Shown: piece after piece, positions 16,371 to 23,986 of the stretch
Layout of the letters: the number at the start of each line of letters is the position of its first letter
How positions within the stretch are numbered: position 1 is the first letter of the stretch
Assembly: GCF_039545135.1 (NCBI RefSeq)
Contig: NZ_BAABRU010000005.1
Span: 186,001-250,000 of the forward strand
Direction of reading: 5' to 3'
Source: Herpetosiphon gulosus
GTDB taxonomy: Bacteria > Chloroflexota > Chloroflexia > Chloroflexales > Herpetosiphonaceae
DNA: 64,000 nucleotides
Position numbers and translations under genes: made by a program
Notes under the pieces: model-generated
What the model saw: only the letters and a program-made list of their open reading frames with translations
What the model was told of the DNA's origin: nothing
Database searches by the model: none

Positions 16371-17252
16371 TTATGCTTGTTCTAGGACTTTGGCATAATA
16401 CGCGCCCCAGTTGGGCTGGCGACCATCGACATCGTAGAAACCATATTCTTCCATCAAGGTCCAAGAAGCCCAGGTTTTGCCAGCTTTTTGGGCAACATTA
16501 GGGTCGCTTGCCAAGGCTACGATCGCCCGACCCAAGTAATAGGGCGTTTCGGATTCGCTATAGTGAGGATCTTTGGCGATGGCATCACGCCAGTTTTCCT
16601 CGCTGACCCCAAAATAATCAAGCATTTCCTCGGAGCGTAAAAAGCCTGGAGTTACGGCTAAGGCCGTTACGCCATGCTCCTTCAAATCTTCGTGCATACC
16701 AACTGCAATGCGCATAACGCTGGTTTTGACCAAATCGTAGATGCTATGGCCGCGATAATTCAACGTATCGCCATCAGTTACTTCAATAATCAAGCCTTGA
16801 CCACGGGCAACCATCAGTGGCGCTGCATAAAACGAGGTAATTAAGTGGGTATCAATTGAATTATGCAAGAGGTTTAGATTGGTGTGAATATCACCTTGCC
16901 AAAACTTCTGCTCCCAAACCAGTGCATGCTGGCCACCCCAAATATCATTCACAACAATATCAAGCTGGCCAGATTGTTCAGTGTTAATCCGTTGAATCAA
17001 GGCTTCAACTTGGGCAGGATCGTTATGATCAACTTGGATGGCAATGCCCTGACCACCAGCCGCCGTCACCATTTCCGCAGTATCGTCAATTGTTTCAGCT
17101 CGATTGATTGGCGAACGCTGATTGCGGGTAGTGCGGCCTGTGCAATAGACAGTTGCGCCCGCCTCGCCCAAACTTACCGCGATGCCACGGCCACAACCAC
17201 GGGTTGCTCCAGCTACCAAGGCCACTTTTCCGGCTAAAGGTTTAGTTGTCAT
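16371..17252 (-). CDS. Short-chain dehydrogenase/reductase
   Basis: A 293-residue NAD(P)-dependent oxidoreductase. The Rossmann start is KVALVAGATRGCGRGIAVSL; an Arg in TGRTTR after beta-2 suggests NADP preference; YDLVK gives the catalytic Tyr and Lys. The start at 17252 has AGGAGGA upstream. The C-terminal region (SEEMLDYFGVSEENWRDA, YYLGRAIVALASDPNV) resembles the large SDR group related to DHRS1. The final codons overlap the fold-back repeat. Substrate unknown. Confidence 0.88.
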   Translation of the reverse strand: MTTKPLAGKVALVAGATRGCGRGIAVSLGEAGATVYCTGRTTRNQRSPINRAETIDDTAEMVTAAGGQGIAIQVDHNDPAQVEALIQRINTEQSGQLDIVVNDIWGGQHALVWEQKFWQGDIHTNLNLLHNSIDTHLITSFYAAPLMVARGQGLIIEVTDGDTLNYRGHSIYDLVKTSVMRIAVGMHEDLKEHGVTALAVTPGFLRSEEMLDYFGVSEENWRDAIAKDPHYSESETPYYLGRAIVALASDPNVAQKAGKTWASWTLMEEYGFYDVDGRQPNWGAYYAKVLEQA

Positions 17253-17348
17253 CAAGCTGATCCTCCTAAAACAACAATCGCACGAACGCAGAGTGTAATG
17301 CAAGCAGCACAATCACTCAACGGTCGTGCGACCGATGTGTCAGCCTGA

Positions 17349-18494
17349 TCAACTGAACAGGTGGGCAGTTTCGCTAAAACGCCGAGCGCTAAACAAAACA
17401 GCAGGAGTGCCAGCTAACTCGGCGAGCAGTTCGTCAGCGGCAACCAAGCCTAATCCAAGGCCATGGCCACTAAAACCCACGGCAAAGGCAATTCGATCAT
17501 CACGCCGTAAGCGCCCAACCAAGGGCCGATGATCCGGTGCAAAGCCCATTGTGCCCGCCCAACGCCGCTCAATCGGTGCAGCAGCAGCCTCAGGGAAGTG
17601 ACGCTGCAAAAAGCCATCAAGCAAATCTTGAATCAACGGTGTAGTGCAATCGGCAAAAGTTTGTTCTTCGGCAACCGCGCGATTGCGAAAACCACCCAGC
17701 ACCAAATTGCCAGTAGGCGTTTGCTGAAAATAGGTAAAACCATAATCGCAATAGCAAGCTTGGCTCAAAATTGGCTCGATTGGGTCGGTTGCCAACAACT
17801 GGCCGCGGGCTGGAATCACCAACTGGCTAAATTCAGGCAATAGTAGGCCTGTCCAAGCATTGGTGGCTACTAAAACCCGTTGGGCTAGCCAATTGCCAGT
17901 CCGTGCTCGCACCAAAACACCATCGGCAGTTGATTCGAGCGCATAGACCTCGCTAGCTTCATACAGCTGTGCACCACTTTCGCGCAAGAGTGCCGCAGTC
18001 AACAAGGCGGCTTGAATTGCACCATCATCGGGGTTATGCAATGCGCCCCAAAAACCACGCTTAGTTGGATCTTCGGCGTGCCATTCGGTGCTAAAACCAT
18101 CTTCATGCATCAAGGCTGCTGCATTGGCAAGCTCGGCATGTTCTTGCTCGCTATAGGCAAAAATTAACGAACCACAACGCCGTACAGGTGAGCCAAGCTT
18201 GGTCGCCCATTCGATCATCAACTCACGATTACGAATCGTCGTGCGCCACAGGGTTTGGGCTAAATCGCGGCCATATTCAGCGCAAGCCGCCTGATACGAA
18301 TTGGCAATGCCAGTCAATAACAAGCCACCGTTGCGCCCCGAAGCGCCGCCAGCAACGTGACGGGCATCGAGCACAACGTCGGCTTGGCTTTGCAAGGCTA
18401 AGTACGAGCCAATCAAGCCCGCACCAATCACCAAGGTTTCTACAAGCTTGGGCTGGGCTGTTGGCTCAGGAGTTTGCCACAGCCCAACACTCAT
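17349..18494 (-). CDS. FAD-dependent oxidoreductase (DAO family)
   Basis: A 381-residue flavoprotein. The dinucleotide-binding motif is VETLVIGAGLIGSYLAL, followed by GGASGRNGGLLL as in gamma-glutamylputrescine oxidase-like and glycine oxidase-like enzymes, and a C-terminal GFSGHGLGLGLVAADELLAE closing the FAD site. It probably oxidises an amine or amino acid with oxygen or another acceptor. Its ATG overlaps the stop of the response-regulator gene as ATGA, indicating translational coupling with a signalling protein, which is unusual. Confidence 0.85.
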   Translation of the reverse strand: MSVGLWQTPEPTAQPKLVETLVIGAGLIGSYLALQSQADVVLDARHVAGGASGRNGGLLLTGIANSYQAACAEYGRDLAQTLWRTTIRNRELMIEWATKLGSPVRRCGSLIFAYSEQEHAELANAAALMHEDGFSTEWHAEDPTKRGFWGALHNPDDGAIQAALLTAALLRESGAQLYEASEVYALESTADGVLVRARTGNWLAQRVLVATNAWTGLLLPEFSQLVIPARGQLLATDPIEPILSQACYCDYGFTYFQQTPTGNLVLGGFRNRAVAEEQTFADCTTPLIQDLLDGFLQRHFPEAAAAPIERRWAGTMGFAPDHRPLVGRLRRDDRIAFAVGFSGHGLGLGLVAADELLAELAGTPAVLFSARRFSETAHLFS

Positions 18495-18877
18495 ACTTTG
18501 CCTAGCACTTCCTTGATAATTTGCTCCAAGCGATCAAGCGAGAAGGGCTTGGTCAGGAAGTAATCAACGCCAGCAGTGCGGGCAGTTCGCTCGACCTCAG
18601 GGGTTGCATAGGCCGTGATAATGATCACCTTCGTGTCAACATAATCTTGCTTGACCACTTGGGTTAGCTGAGTTCCAGTCATACCTGGCATGTTATGGTC
18701 GGTGATCAATAAAGGGCATGAGCGTTCAGTCAGCACCCCAAGCGCATCTTGGGCACTATTGACGGTGACGATATCGTAGCCACCAGTCAAATCGCGCATA
18801 ATCCGATGCAAAATGATCAAGATATCAGGTTCGTCTTCAACCAAAATAATAGCGGGGTTGCGAACAGCATTCGTCAT
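18491..18877 (-). CDS. Single-domain response regulator
   Basis: A 128-residue stand-alone receiver. It has the acidic pair in ILVEDEPDI, the phosphoacceptor Asp in PLLITDHNMPGMTG, the switch Thr in VIIITAYATP and Lys in YFLTKPFSLDRL. No output domain follows. ATG 18877 is chosen because GGAGG sits 6 nt upstream; a GTG four codons earlier overlaps that RBS. It lies in a minus-strand run with a membrane protein and a degenerate receiver upstream and the FAD oxidoreductase downstream (ATGA overlap). Confidence 0.9.
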   Translation of the reverse strand: MTNAVRNPAIILVEDEPDILIILHRIMRDLTGGYDIVTVNSAQDALGVLTERSCPLLITDHNMPGMTGTQLTQVVKQDYVDTKVIIITAYATPEVERTARTAGVDYFLTKPFSLDRLEQIIKEVLGKV

Positions 18878-19003
18878 CGTCGCCTCCACAAAGGTACCTC
18901 TAAGCGAGCGTAATTAAACTTTTTTCAGGGTGCAAACGTGCGCCATAAAAACAGATGCAGTATAACGGATAGCGCCATCTTAGGCAATGCACGATCCTAG
19001 TAC

Positions 19004-19372
19004 TTAGCCTGCGCTTGGCTGGCGTACTAGGGTAGCAATTAAGCCCGGGAGATCACTACTGAATTTGGAATTTGCCACCACTTTATCACAACCAGCCTCA
19101 CGGGCGGCTTTTTGGCGCTCGACATCAACATGCGAGCCAAAGGCCAACACTGGCAAGCTTGGGTCGAGCGCCTTAGCTGCTTGCACCAAGGCACTAGTTG
19201 CGCTGGTCTCACCACGTAAATCAACAATCAACAAAGCCAAATCTGGCGCTAAAGCTTGTTGGGCGGCAGCTAAACTATCAGCAACCAAGGCCTGATAGCC
19301 AAGTTGTTGCAGCACATCACGCACGCGCACCCCGAACATTAAATCTGGCACATAGGCCACAATTGTTGACAT
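19004..19372 (-). CDS. Degenerate receiver-like domain protein
   Basis: A 122-residue protein with a CheY-like outline: MSTIVAYVPDLMFGVRVRDVL, an Asp in LALLIVDLRG at the phosphoacceptor position, VLAFGSHVDVERQKAAREAG and a Lys in CDKVVANS. The first acidic pair that normally holds Mg2+ is missing (YVPDL instead of VDDE), so phosphorylation may be lost or altered. It starts 12 bp after the membrane-protein gene and is probably co-transcribed with it. Confidence 0.7.
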   Translation of the reverse strand: MSTIVAYVPDLMFGVRVRDVLQQLGYQALVADSLAAAQQALAPDLALLIVDLRGETSATSALVQAAKALDPSLPVLAFGSHVDVERQKAAREAGCDKVVANSKFSSDLPGLIATLVRQPSAG

Positions 19373-19384
19373 AAGCGATATTCC

Positions 19385-19783
19385 TTATTCTAATGAGCTT
19401 TTTTGCAGGGTACGTTTGGCGATATAGTTGGCCGCCAAAGCCGCGCCCAGCGTTGCCACACATTGGGTAATCAACATCGCCAAGGTAAAGCTATTTTGCT
19501 CCAGCGGCGAATCAAACAGCATGAGCAAGCCCCAACCGCCAACCAACGCGCCAGCTGGCGTAGGGTTTTCCAACGATAGCCGACCAGCCACACCACCGCC
19601 GATCGTGGTCATCAAGGCGGGCAAGATCAGCGCCACCACGATATGCAACGGATTATTCAATTGAATATCGCTGATAGTGCTAATATCAAGCGCAGCATAG
19701 CCAAGCGGCACAATCAGCATGGTCAAGAAATAATCAACCATCCAACCAGCAGCGCTGGCCCAAATCATGCGAAACGTCCGCAT
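19385..19783 (-). CDS. Hypothetical membrane protein
   Basis: A 132-residue protein with about four predicted helices (WMVDYFLTMLIVPLGYAAL; IVVALILPALMTTIGGGVAG; AGALVGGWGLLMLF; LAMLITQCVATLGAALAANY). No family recognised. ATG 19783 is used, with GAGGA about 9 nt upstream; a TTG three codons earlier is too close to that RBS. It heads the run of two receiver proteins and a FAD oxidoreductase and might be their membrane anchor or sensor (inference). Confidence 0.7.
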   Translation of the reverse strand: MRTFRMIWASAAGWMVDYFLTMLIVPLGYAALDISTISDIQLNNPLHIVVALILPALMTTIGGGVAGRLSLENPTPAGALVGGWGLLMLFDSPLEQNSFTLAMLITQCVATLGAALAANYIAKRTLQKSSLE

Positions 19784-19869
19784 GGCATCCAATCCTCACA
19801 ACATAAAATCCAGTAGCTATCAAACGTCGCTAATGCTTGATAGGTTGCACTAAGTATACGCTTAAACGC

Positions 19870-19901
19870 CAACAGGGATGAGCCAAAGCCCATCCCTGTT
19901 G
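19870..19901 (-). terminator. Hairpin after the S1-domain gene
   Basis: CAACAGGGATG (19870-19880) and CATCCCTGTTG (19891-19901) form a perfect 11-bp stem with a 10-nt loop, about 20 bp after the stop of the minus-strand S1 gene. The following T-tract is weak. Confidence 0.75.
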
Positions 19902-19920
19902 CTTGAAGCTTGACAACGAA

Positions 19921-21426
19921 TTAGTCTTCGAGTGAATCGCGCAAAGTGCGGCGAATTGCATCGCGGCGAGCACGTGATTCGCGGTTCTCGAAGCCGTCTT
20001 CTTCTTGCTCTTCAGGCTTTTCGTAGCGGCGGCGAGCTGAGCGGCGATCGTCGTGGCCTGAACCAAACTTCGACAACAAGTCGTCGAGGGTTGCATTACC
20101 ACCAAAATCTTCTTCTTCAGTTCCACCAACGCTATAGATTTCTGGTTCGCGGGCTGGGCGTTCGCGGCGTTCGTTGCGGCGGCCACCACCAGCGTTGCCA
20201 CCAGGGTTACCACCACCAACAGCGCGACGTTCTTCGCGTGGGCGATCTTCGCGGCTTGCTGGGTTTGTCCAGTCGCGATCCAAGCGTGATGAACCGCTGG
20301 TTGAGATTGGGGTGGTTGGAGCTTCTTCAACCCGCATGGTCAAGCTGATCCGTTTTGAATCGGGATCGACTTCCAACACGCGAACTTTGACTGGATCGCC
20401 AACTTTAACCACATCGTCAACTTTACCAACCCGACCTTCGGAAAGCTCTGAGATGTGGACCAAACCATCGCGGCCAACGCCAAGGTCAACGAATGCGCCG
20501 AAAGGAGCAATCCCGCTGACTTTGCCATCGAGCACGGTGCCTGGAGCAATCACATCCAAGTTAACTTCGCGGCGGCGTGGGGCTTTTGGCCGTTCTTGGA
20601 AATCTTCTTTGGCGCGGCGCAAGCTCAAGCTAATGCGTTGAGCGCCAGTGTCAACTTCCAACACGCGGAAGGTGTAGCTTTGGCCAACGGTGACAGCATC
20701 TTCAGCTTTTTCCACCCGGTTTTCTGAAAGCTCAGAAATGTGGACTAAGCCATCTTTGCCAACACCGATGTCAACGAACACGCCGAATGGCGCGATGCCG
20801 TTAACCGTACCATCAACCAAATCGCCTGGCTTCAATTCGCCCAATTTGTCGTTGTTGACTTCAGGGCGTTTGGGAGCGCGGCGGCGGCCTTCTGAACGAG
20901 GCGAGCGCATTGTCAAGCTGATACGGCGAGCATCTGGATCAACACTCTTGACGCGAACTTTGACAATATCACCGATTTGCACAACATCGGTTGGCGATTC
21001 GATGCGTTGGTCGCTCATTTCTGAGATGTGAACCAAGCCATCGCGGCCAACACCGATATCAACAAACACACCGTACAAGGCGGTGCTGGTGACCTTACCA
21101 TCAAGCTCCATCCCAGCGTGCAAGTCGGCCAAACGTCGTGGCGTAGTGCCATCTTCGTCGCCGCTTGGTTCAAAGGTTGCGCCAGCTTCTTCGGTAGCTT
21201 CTTCATCACTACCTAAGCCAACTCGCTCTTTGACTTCAGCCAAGACTTCGCTCGCTTTTTCGCGGGCTTCAGCCAATGCTTCGCCAATTTCTTCCTTCAC
21301 TTCGGCCAATTCTTCCTTCACTTCGGCGACTACTTCGCGGGCTTTGTCGGCCAGCTTTTGCAATACGCCCTCTTCTTGTTCCTCTCCACCGTTAGTCGCG
21401 CTGACATTTTGCGCTTCGTCCGTCAT
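19921..21426 (-). CDS. S1 RNA-binding protein with three S1 domains
   Basis: A 501-residue protein. Residues about 15-75 are a charged Glu/Lys/Ala helix, likely a coiled coil (KAREVVAEVKEELAEVKEE type). Three S1 domains follow at about 105-175, 198-270 and 290-362, each with G-x-V/FVDIGVGxDGLVHISE. The C-terminal 130 residues are Arg/Gly/Glu-rich and probably disordered. It resembles ribosomal protein S1 or a general mRNA-binding protein, but three S1 domains between an acidic coil and an RG tail is not the usual S1 layout. ATG 21426 has GGAGG upstream. Confidence 0.85.
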   Translation of the reverse strand: MTDEAQNVSATNGGEEQEEGVLQKLADKAREVVAEVKEELAEVKEEIGEALAEAREKASEVLAEVKERVGLGSDEEATEEAGATFEPSGDEDGTTPRRLADLHAGMELDGKVTSTALYGVFVDIGVGRDGLVHISEMSDQRIESPTDVVQIGDIVKVRVKSVDPDARRISLTMRSPRSEGRRRAPKRPEVNNDKLGELKPGDLVDGTVNGIAPFGVFVDIGVGKDGLVHISELSENRVEKAEDAVTVGQSYTFRVLEVDTGAQRISLSLRRAKEDFQERPKAPRRREVNLDVIAPGTVLDGKVSGIAPFGAFVDLGVGRDGLVHISELSEGRVGKVDDVVKVGDPVKVRVLEVDPDSKRISLTMRVEEAPTTPISTSGSSRLDRDWTNPASREDRPREERRAVGGGNPGGNAGGGRRNERRERPAREPEIYSVGGTEEEDFGGNATLDDLLSKFGSGHDDRRSARRRYEKPEEQEEDGFENRESRARRDAIRRTLRDSLED

Positions 21427-21632
21427 TCGAGCAGCCTCCATAGCAGATCACATGCGTTTCCAACCCAATACCGCAGCCTTCGCGACCTTGTTGTTGCCAT
21501 GTTGGGTGGCATAGCAACTCAAGATCGTGCCATCAAATCCAACTAATGGTGCTTCAGCTCAATGATTGTGGGGAAACGCTGCATTCACAATCATCAGAGT
21601 AAAGACCAAAATGTATCGTCGAGCTACACGCA

Positions 21633-22487
21633 CTAAATATTAATACGTGATAATTCTTGGTGTGAGCGTACCAGTTCAGCAAGGCCAACACTCAGTTCTT
21701 CCAGTTGATAGTACGAGCCATTCAATCGATCAGCTAGCTCTTTGGCGAGGCCACGATAGAAATTTGGCAATTCAGTATCAATCACCACAGTCGGAATTTG
21801 TTGGCTGGCGATAAACTCGGCCAGTTGGTAGGCTTCTTGTTGCGGTGGCTGGCCAGTCATCGAGACATTGGCATGACCATCAGTCAACAACACCATCAAG
21901 GGTAAAATTTCGCGATCGCGCAATTTGGCACGGGCAAGCAATTCAAAGCCTGCCATCATCCCACGACTGAGCGGGGTTTTGCCCCCAGTTGGCATCGTCC
22001 GCAAGCGTTGCTGAGCCATTTCGACGCTGTTGGTTAGTGGCAAGAGCACCGTCGCCCGATCGCGGGCGAAGCTCACCAATCCAACCAAATCGCGCCGTTG
22101 ATAGGCATCGCGTAATAGCGAGAGCACCGCTGCTTTGGTCGCTTGCATCCGCGTTTCGGCGGCCATTGACCAGCTAGCATCAACCACAAAACAAACAGCA
22201 TTGCGGGTGCGACGAACGCGCACTTTTTCACGTAAATCGCTGCGATGTAACACCACAGCCCGTTTGATATGCGGCTGGCGGCGTTGGCGCTGAAAGGGTG
22301 CGGCCACCCGTAGCGTCGCATCAAACGCCACATCGGTTAATTCGCCCCGTGGCACGCGGCTGGTGATATAGCGACCTTGTTTGCGCTCGGTACGGGTGCG
22401 AGTGCGCCGACCACCAGCCTTGCGCCGCATTGAATCGGCTTGGGTTTCCAAACGCTTGGGGCGATATTCTTGGGCAATATTAAACAC
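21633..22487 (-). CDS. chlD: VWA-domain part of a ChlD-type chelatase subunit
   Basis: Coordinates give the conventional GTG start at 22487, but that GTG lacks a clear RBS and the same frame is open back to 22625. The domain carries the MIDAS motif DASWSM, a Thr in PTGGKTPLSRG and the Asp in LLTDGHANVS, and an Arg/Lys-rich N-terminal part. This is the C-terminal half of the chelatase D subunit, which partners the AAA+ I subunit in inserting Mg or Co into a tetrapyrrole. With no bacteriochlorophyll genes nearby, cobalt insertion for B12 is the more likely task (inference). It is probably reached by -1 frameshifting from the upstream gene. Confidence 0.85.
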   Translation of the reverse strand: MFNIAQEYRPKRLETQADSMRRKAGGRRTRTRTERKQGRYITSRVPRGELTDVAFDATLRVAAPFQRQRRQPHIKRAVVLHRSDLREKVRVRRTRNAVCFVVDASWSMAAETRMQATKAAVLSLLRDAYQRRDLVGLVSFARDRATVLLPLTNSVEMAQQRLRTMPTGGKTPLSRGMMAGFELLARAKLRDREILPLMVLLTDGHANVSMTGQPPQQEAYQLAEFIASQQIPTVVIDTELPNFYRGLAKELADRLNGSYYQLEELSVGLAELVRSHQELSRINI

Positions 22488-22590
22488 TTTGCCATCGCCT
22501 TTTTCTGCTTGGCTACTGGTTTGGGGTGGTGAGCCTTTCGGTGCCCCAGTCGGTGGTTCTTCATCGCCCGCTTCTTCGCTATCGCTGGAC

Positions 22591-22621
22591 GCTTCCTCCG
22601 ACGGGGCTAAGCTTTTTTTAG
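22591..22621 (-). promoter_or_regulatory. Slippery heptamer A-AAA-AAA with downstream hairpin
   Basis: On the minus strand the end of the AAA+ frame reads GAG CTA AAA AAA GCT TAG, so the zero-frame pattern X-XXY-YYZ is A-AAA-AAA. Directly after it, GCTT-AG-CCCC-GTC-GGAGG-AAGC (22612-22591) can fold into a stem with the two GC-rich segments CC/GG and a GTC loop. I see no strong Shine-Dalgarno-like stimulator at the usual 10-14 nt upstream. Confidence 0.7.
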
Positions 22622-23701
22622 CTCGTCACGCCCCGCTGTCTCTTCGTTGCCGCGTTGGCGCTCTTGAGCCGCTTTGTTCAGCACATCGCTGAGTTGCTGC
22701 TCATCGAGCCGCACTTCGGCAAACGGTTGGCGACGCATGCGGTGAGGCAAGGCCAATTGGGCCGCGACCCGAATATCTTCGAGCGAAATCGTGGTGCGAC
22801 CCTCTAAGGCGGCATGAGTTCGCGCCGTTTCGAGAATTGCCAGGTCGGCACGGTGACCATCAACGCCCAATTCAAGCGAGAGCATTGCCACCGCCGCCAT
22901 ATCTTGCTCAGAAATCTGCACCTGTGGCAAGAGTTTTTTGGCCGCCGCAATTTCTTCAGTCAAATGATGCTCGTTGCTGCTCCAGCGTTGCACAAATTGC
23001 TCAGGATCAGCATCGTATTCCATGCGGCGTTGAATTACATCAACCCGTTCGCGTACATTTTTCAAGCCACCAATTTCAACCACCAAGCCAAAGCGATCCA
23101 GCAATTGAGGCCGAAGTTCGCCTTCTTCAGGGTTCATGGTGCCAACCAAAATAAAGCGAGCTGGGTGCGAAATTGAAATACCTTCGCGTTCGACCGTGTT
23201 AATGCCCATGGCCGCAGCATCAAGCAAAATATCAACCAAGTGGTCATCCAAAAGATTCACTTCATCGACATACAGCAAGCCACGATTAACTTGAGCCAAT
23301 AAACCTGGCTCAAAGCGGCGTTGGCCTTCAACCAACGCATGTTCAAGGTCAAGCGAGCCAACCAAACGATCTTCCGAGGCGCTGACTGGCAATTCGACCA
23401 AACGAGTTGTGCGTTGCTGCAACGGCAAATCTTCGCCAGCTTGCAAACGACCACGACATGAACCACACATACGATCAAGCTGATCTGGCGGGCAGCTATA
23501 AGGGCAATCGGCTACCACCGTAATTAATGGCAGCAAATGTGCTAATGCCCGTACAGCCGTCGATTTGGCAGTGCCTTTTTCGCCACGAATGAGCACACCG
23601 CCGATTCGGGGATTGACCGCATTAAGCACCAGTGCTTGTTTCAAGCGAGGCTGACCAACAAGCGCACTAAATGGGTAGGTTGGTCGAATATATGGTTGCA
23701 T
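22607..23701 (-). CDS. Mg/Co-chelatase AAA+ subunit (ChlI-like; short product of chlD)
   Basis: A 364-residue AAA+ ATPase. Walker A is RGEKGTAKSTAVRAL; a four-Cys insert of the form CPYSCPP...MCGSC resembles the zinc-like insert of ChlD/BchD-type proteins; Walker B is GLLYVDEVNLL; sensor and arginine regions follow (LVGTMNPEEGELRPQLLDRFGL). It couples ATP hydrolysis to metal insertion into protoporphyrin or a corrin precursor together with a large H/CobN subunit encoded elsewhere. The end overlaps the -1 frame leading to the VWA domain. The RBS (GAAAG) is weak. Confidence 0.9.
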   Translation of the reverse strand: MQPYIRPTYPFSALVGQPRLKQALVLNAVNPRIGGVLIRGEKGTAKSTAVRALAHLLPLITVVADCPYSCPPDQLDRMCGSCRGRLQAGEDLPLQQRTTRLVELPVSASEDRLVGSLDLEHALVEGQRRFEPGLLAQVNRGLLYVDEVNLLDDHLVDILLDAAAMGINTVEREGISISHPARFILVGTMNPEEGELRPQLLDRFGLVVEIGGLKNVRERVDVIQRRMEYDADPEQFVQRWSSNEHHLTEEIAAAKKLLPQVQISEQDMAAVAMLSLELGVDGHRADLAILETARTHAALEGRTTISLEDIRVAAQLALPHRMRRQPFAEVRLDEQQLSDVLNKAAQERQRGNEETAGRDELKKA

Positions 23702-23856
23702 AGTCGTCTTTCGTTACCACAAGCGGTTACACAAAAATAAGCCCGCATCACAGGGCTGCCAATTGGAGGATTCCAAATAGTGAGGGAATGTGTTTACGCT
23801 TTTGAGGCAGAGGATGAATCCCGTCAATGTTCACGATCCCAACGCATGTCCCTACT

Positions 23857-23873
23857 GTCTGGCCCTTCCAGAC
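23857..23873 (-). other. Hairpin in the leader of the chelatase gene
   Basis: GTCTGG and CCAGAC (6 bp, 5-nt loop) lie about 155 nt upstream of the chelatase start. The rest of the 285-bp gap (23702-23986) shows no gene. I looked for cobalamin-riboswitch landmarks and could not find them. Confidence 0.4.
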
Positions 23874-23934
23874 ACCGCACGCGCCATTATCGCACACACC
23901 TGAGCCTGAGTCAACTAGTTCAAGGCTGTTTTTA

Positions 23935-23972
23935 GGGCCAATTTGGCGCTTTTTTTTACCAATTTTGGCCCC
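23935..23972 (-). terminator. Inverted repeat after the DUF1028 gene
   Basis: GGGCCAA (23935-23941) pairs with TTGGCCC (23965-23971); an inner CCAA/TTGG contact is possible. It lies about 15 bp after the stop of the minus-strand gene at 23987. An A/T run sits in the loop rather than after the stem, so terminator activity is uncertain. Confidence 0.45.
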
Positions 23973-23986
23973 AAGCGTTTATTCAA

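Larger units (their letters stand above)
21633..23701 (-). other. chlD: Candidate frameshift fusion: full-length ChlD (AAA+ - linker - VWA)
   Basis: If ribosomes slip -1 on the seven A's at 22619-22613, codons 1-363 of the AAA+ gene join 326 codons of the -1 frame, giving a 689-residue protein of normal ChlD size. The -1 frame between 22613 and 22487 encodes an acidic, Pro-rich linker (EEASSDSEEAGDEEPP and on), the typical separator of AAA+ and VWA domains in ChlD. Normal termination would yield the short 364-residue ChlI-like form, so one gene could supply both subunits. Confidence 0.75.

Noticed and set aside
22337-22564. Third frame with an ATG start over the chelatase linker
   Set aside because: Its product is Lys/Pro/His-rich without domain similarity and runs through the VWA gene in another frame; shadow of the linker-coding sequence.
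23702-23986. Cobalamin riboswitch upstream of the chelatase gene
   Set aside because: A search by eye on the minus strand found a short hairpin but neither the B12-box nor the conserved core segments. A covariance search would be needed to decide.
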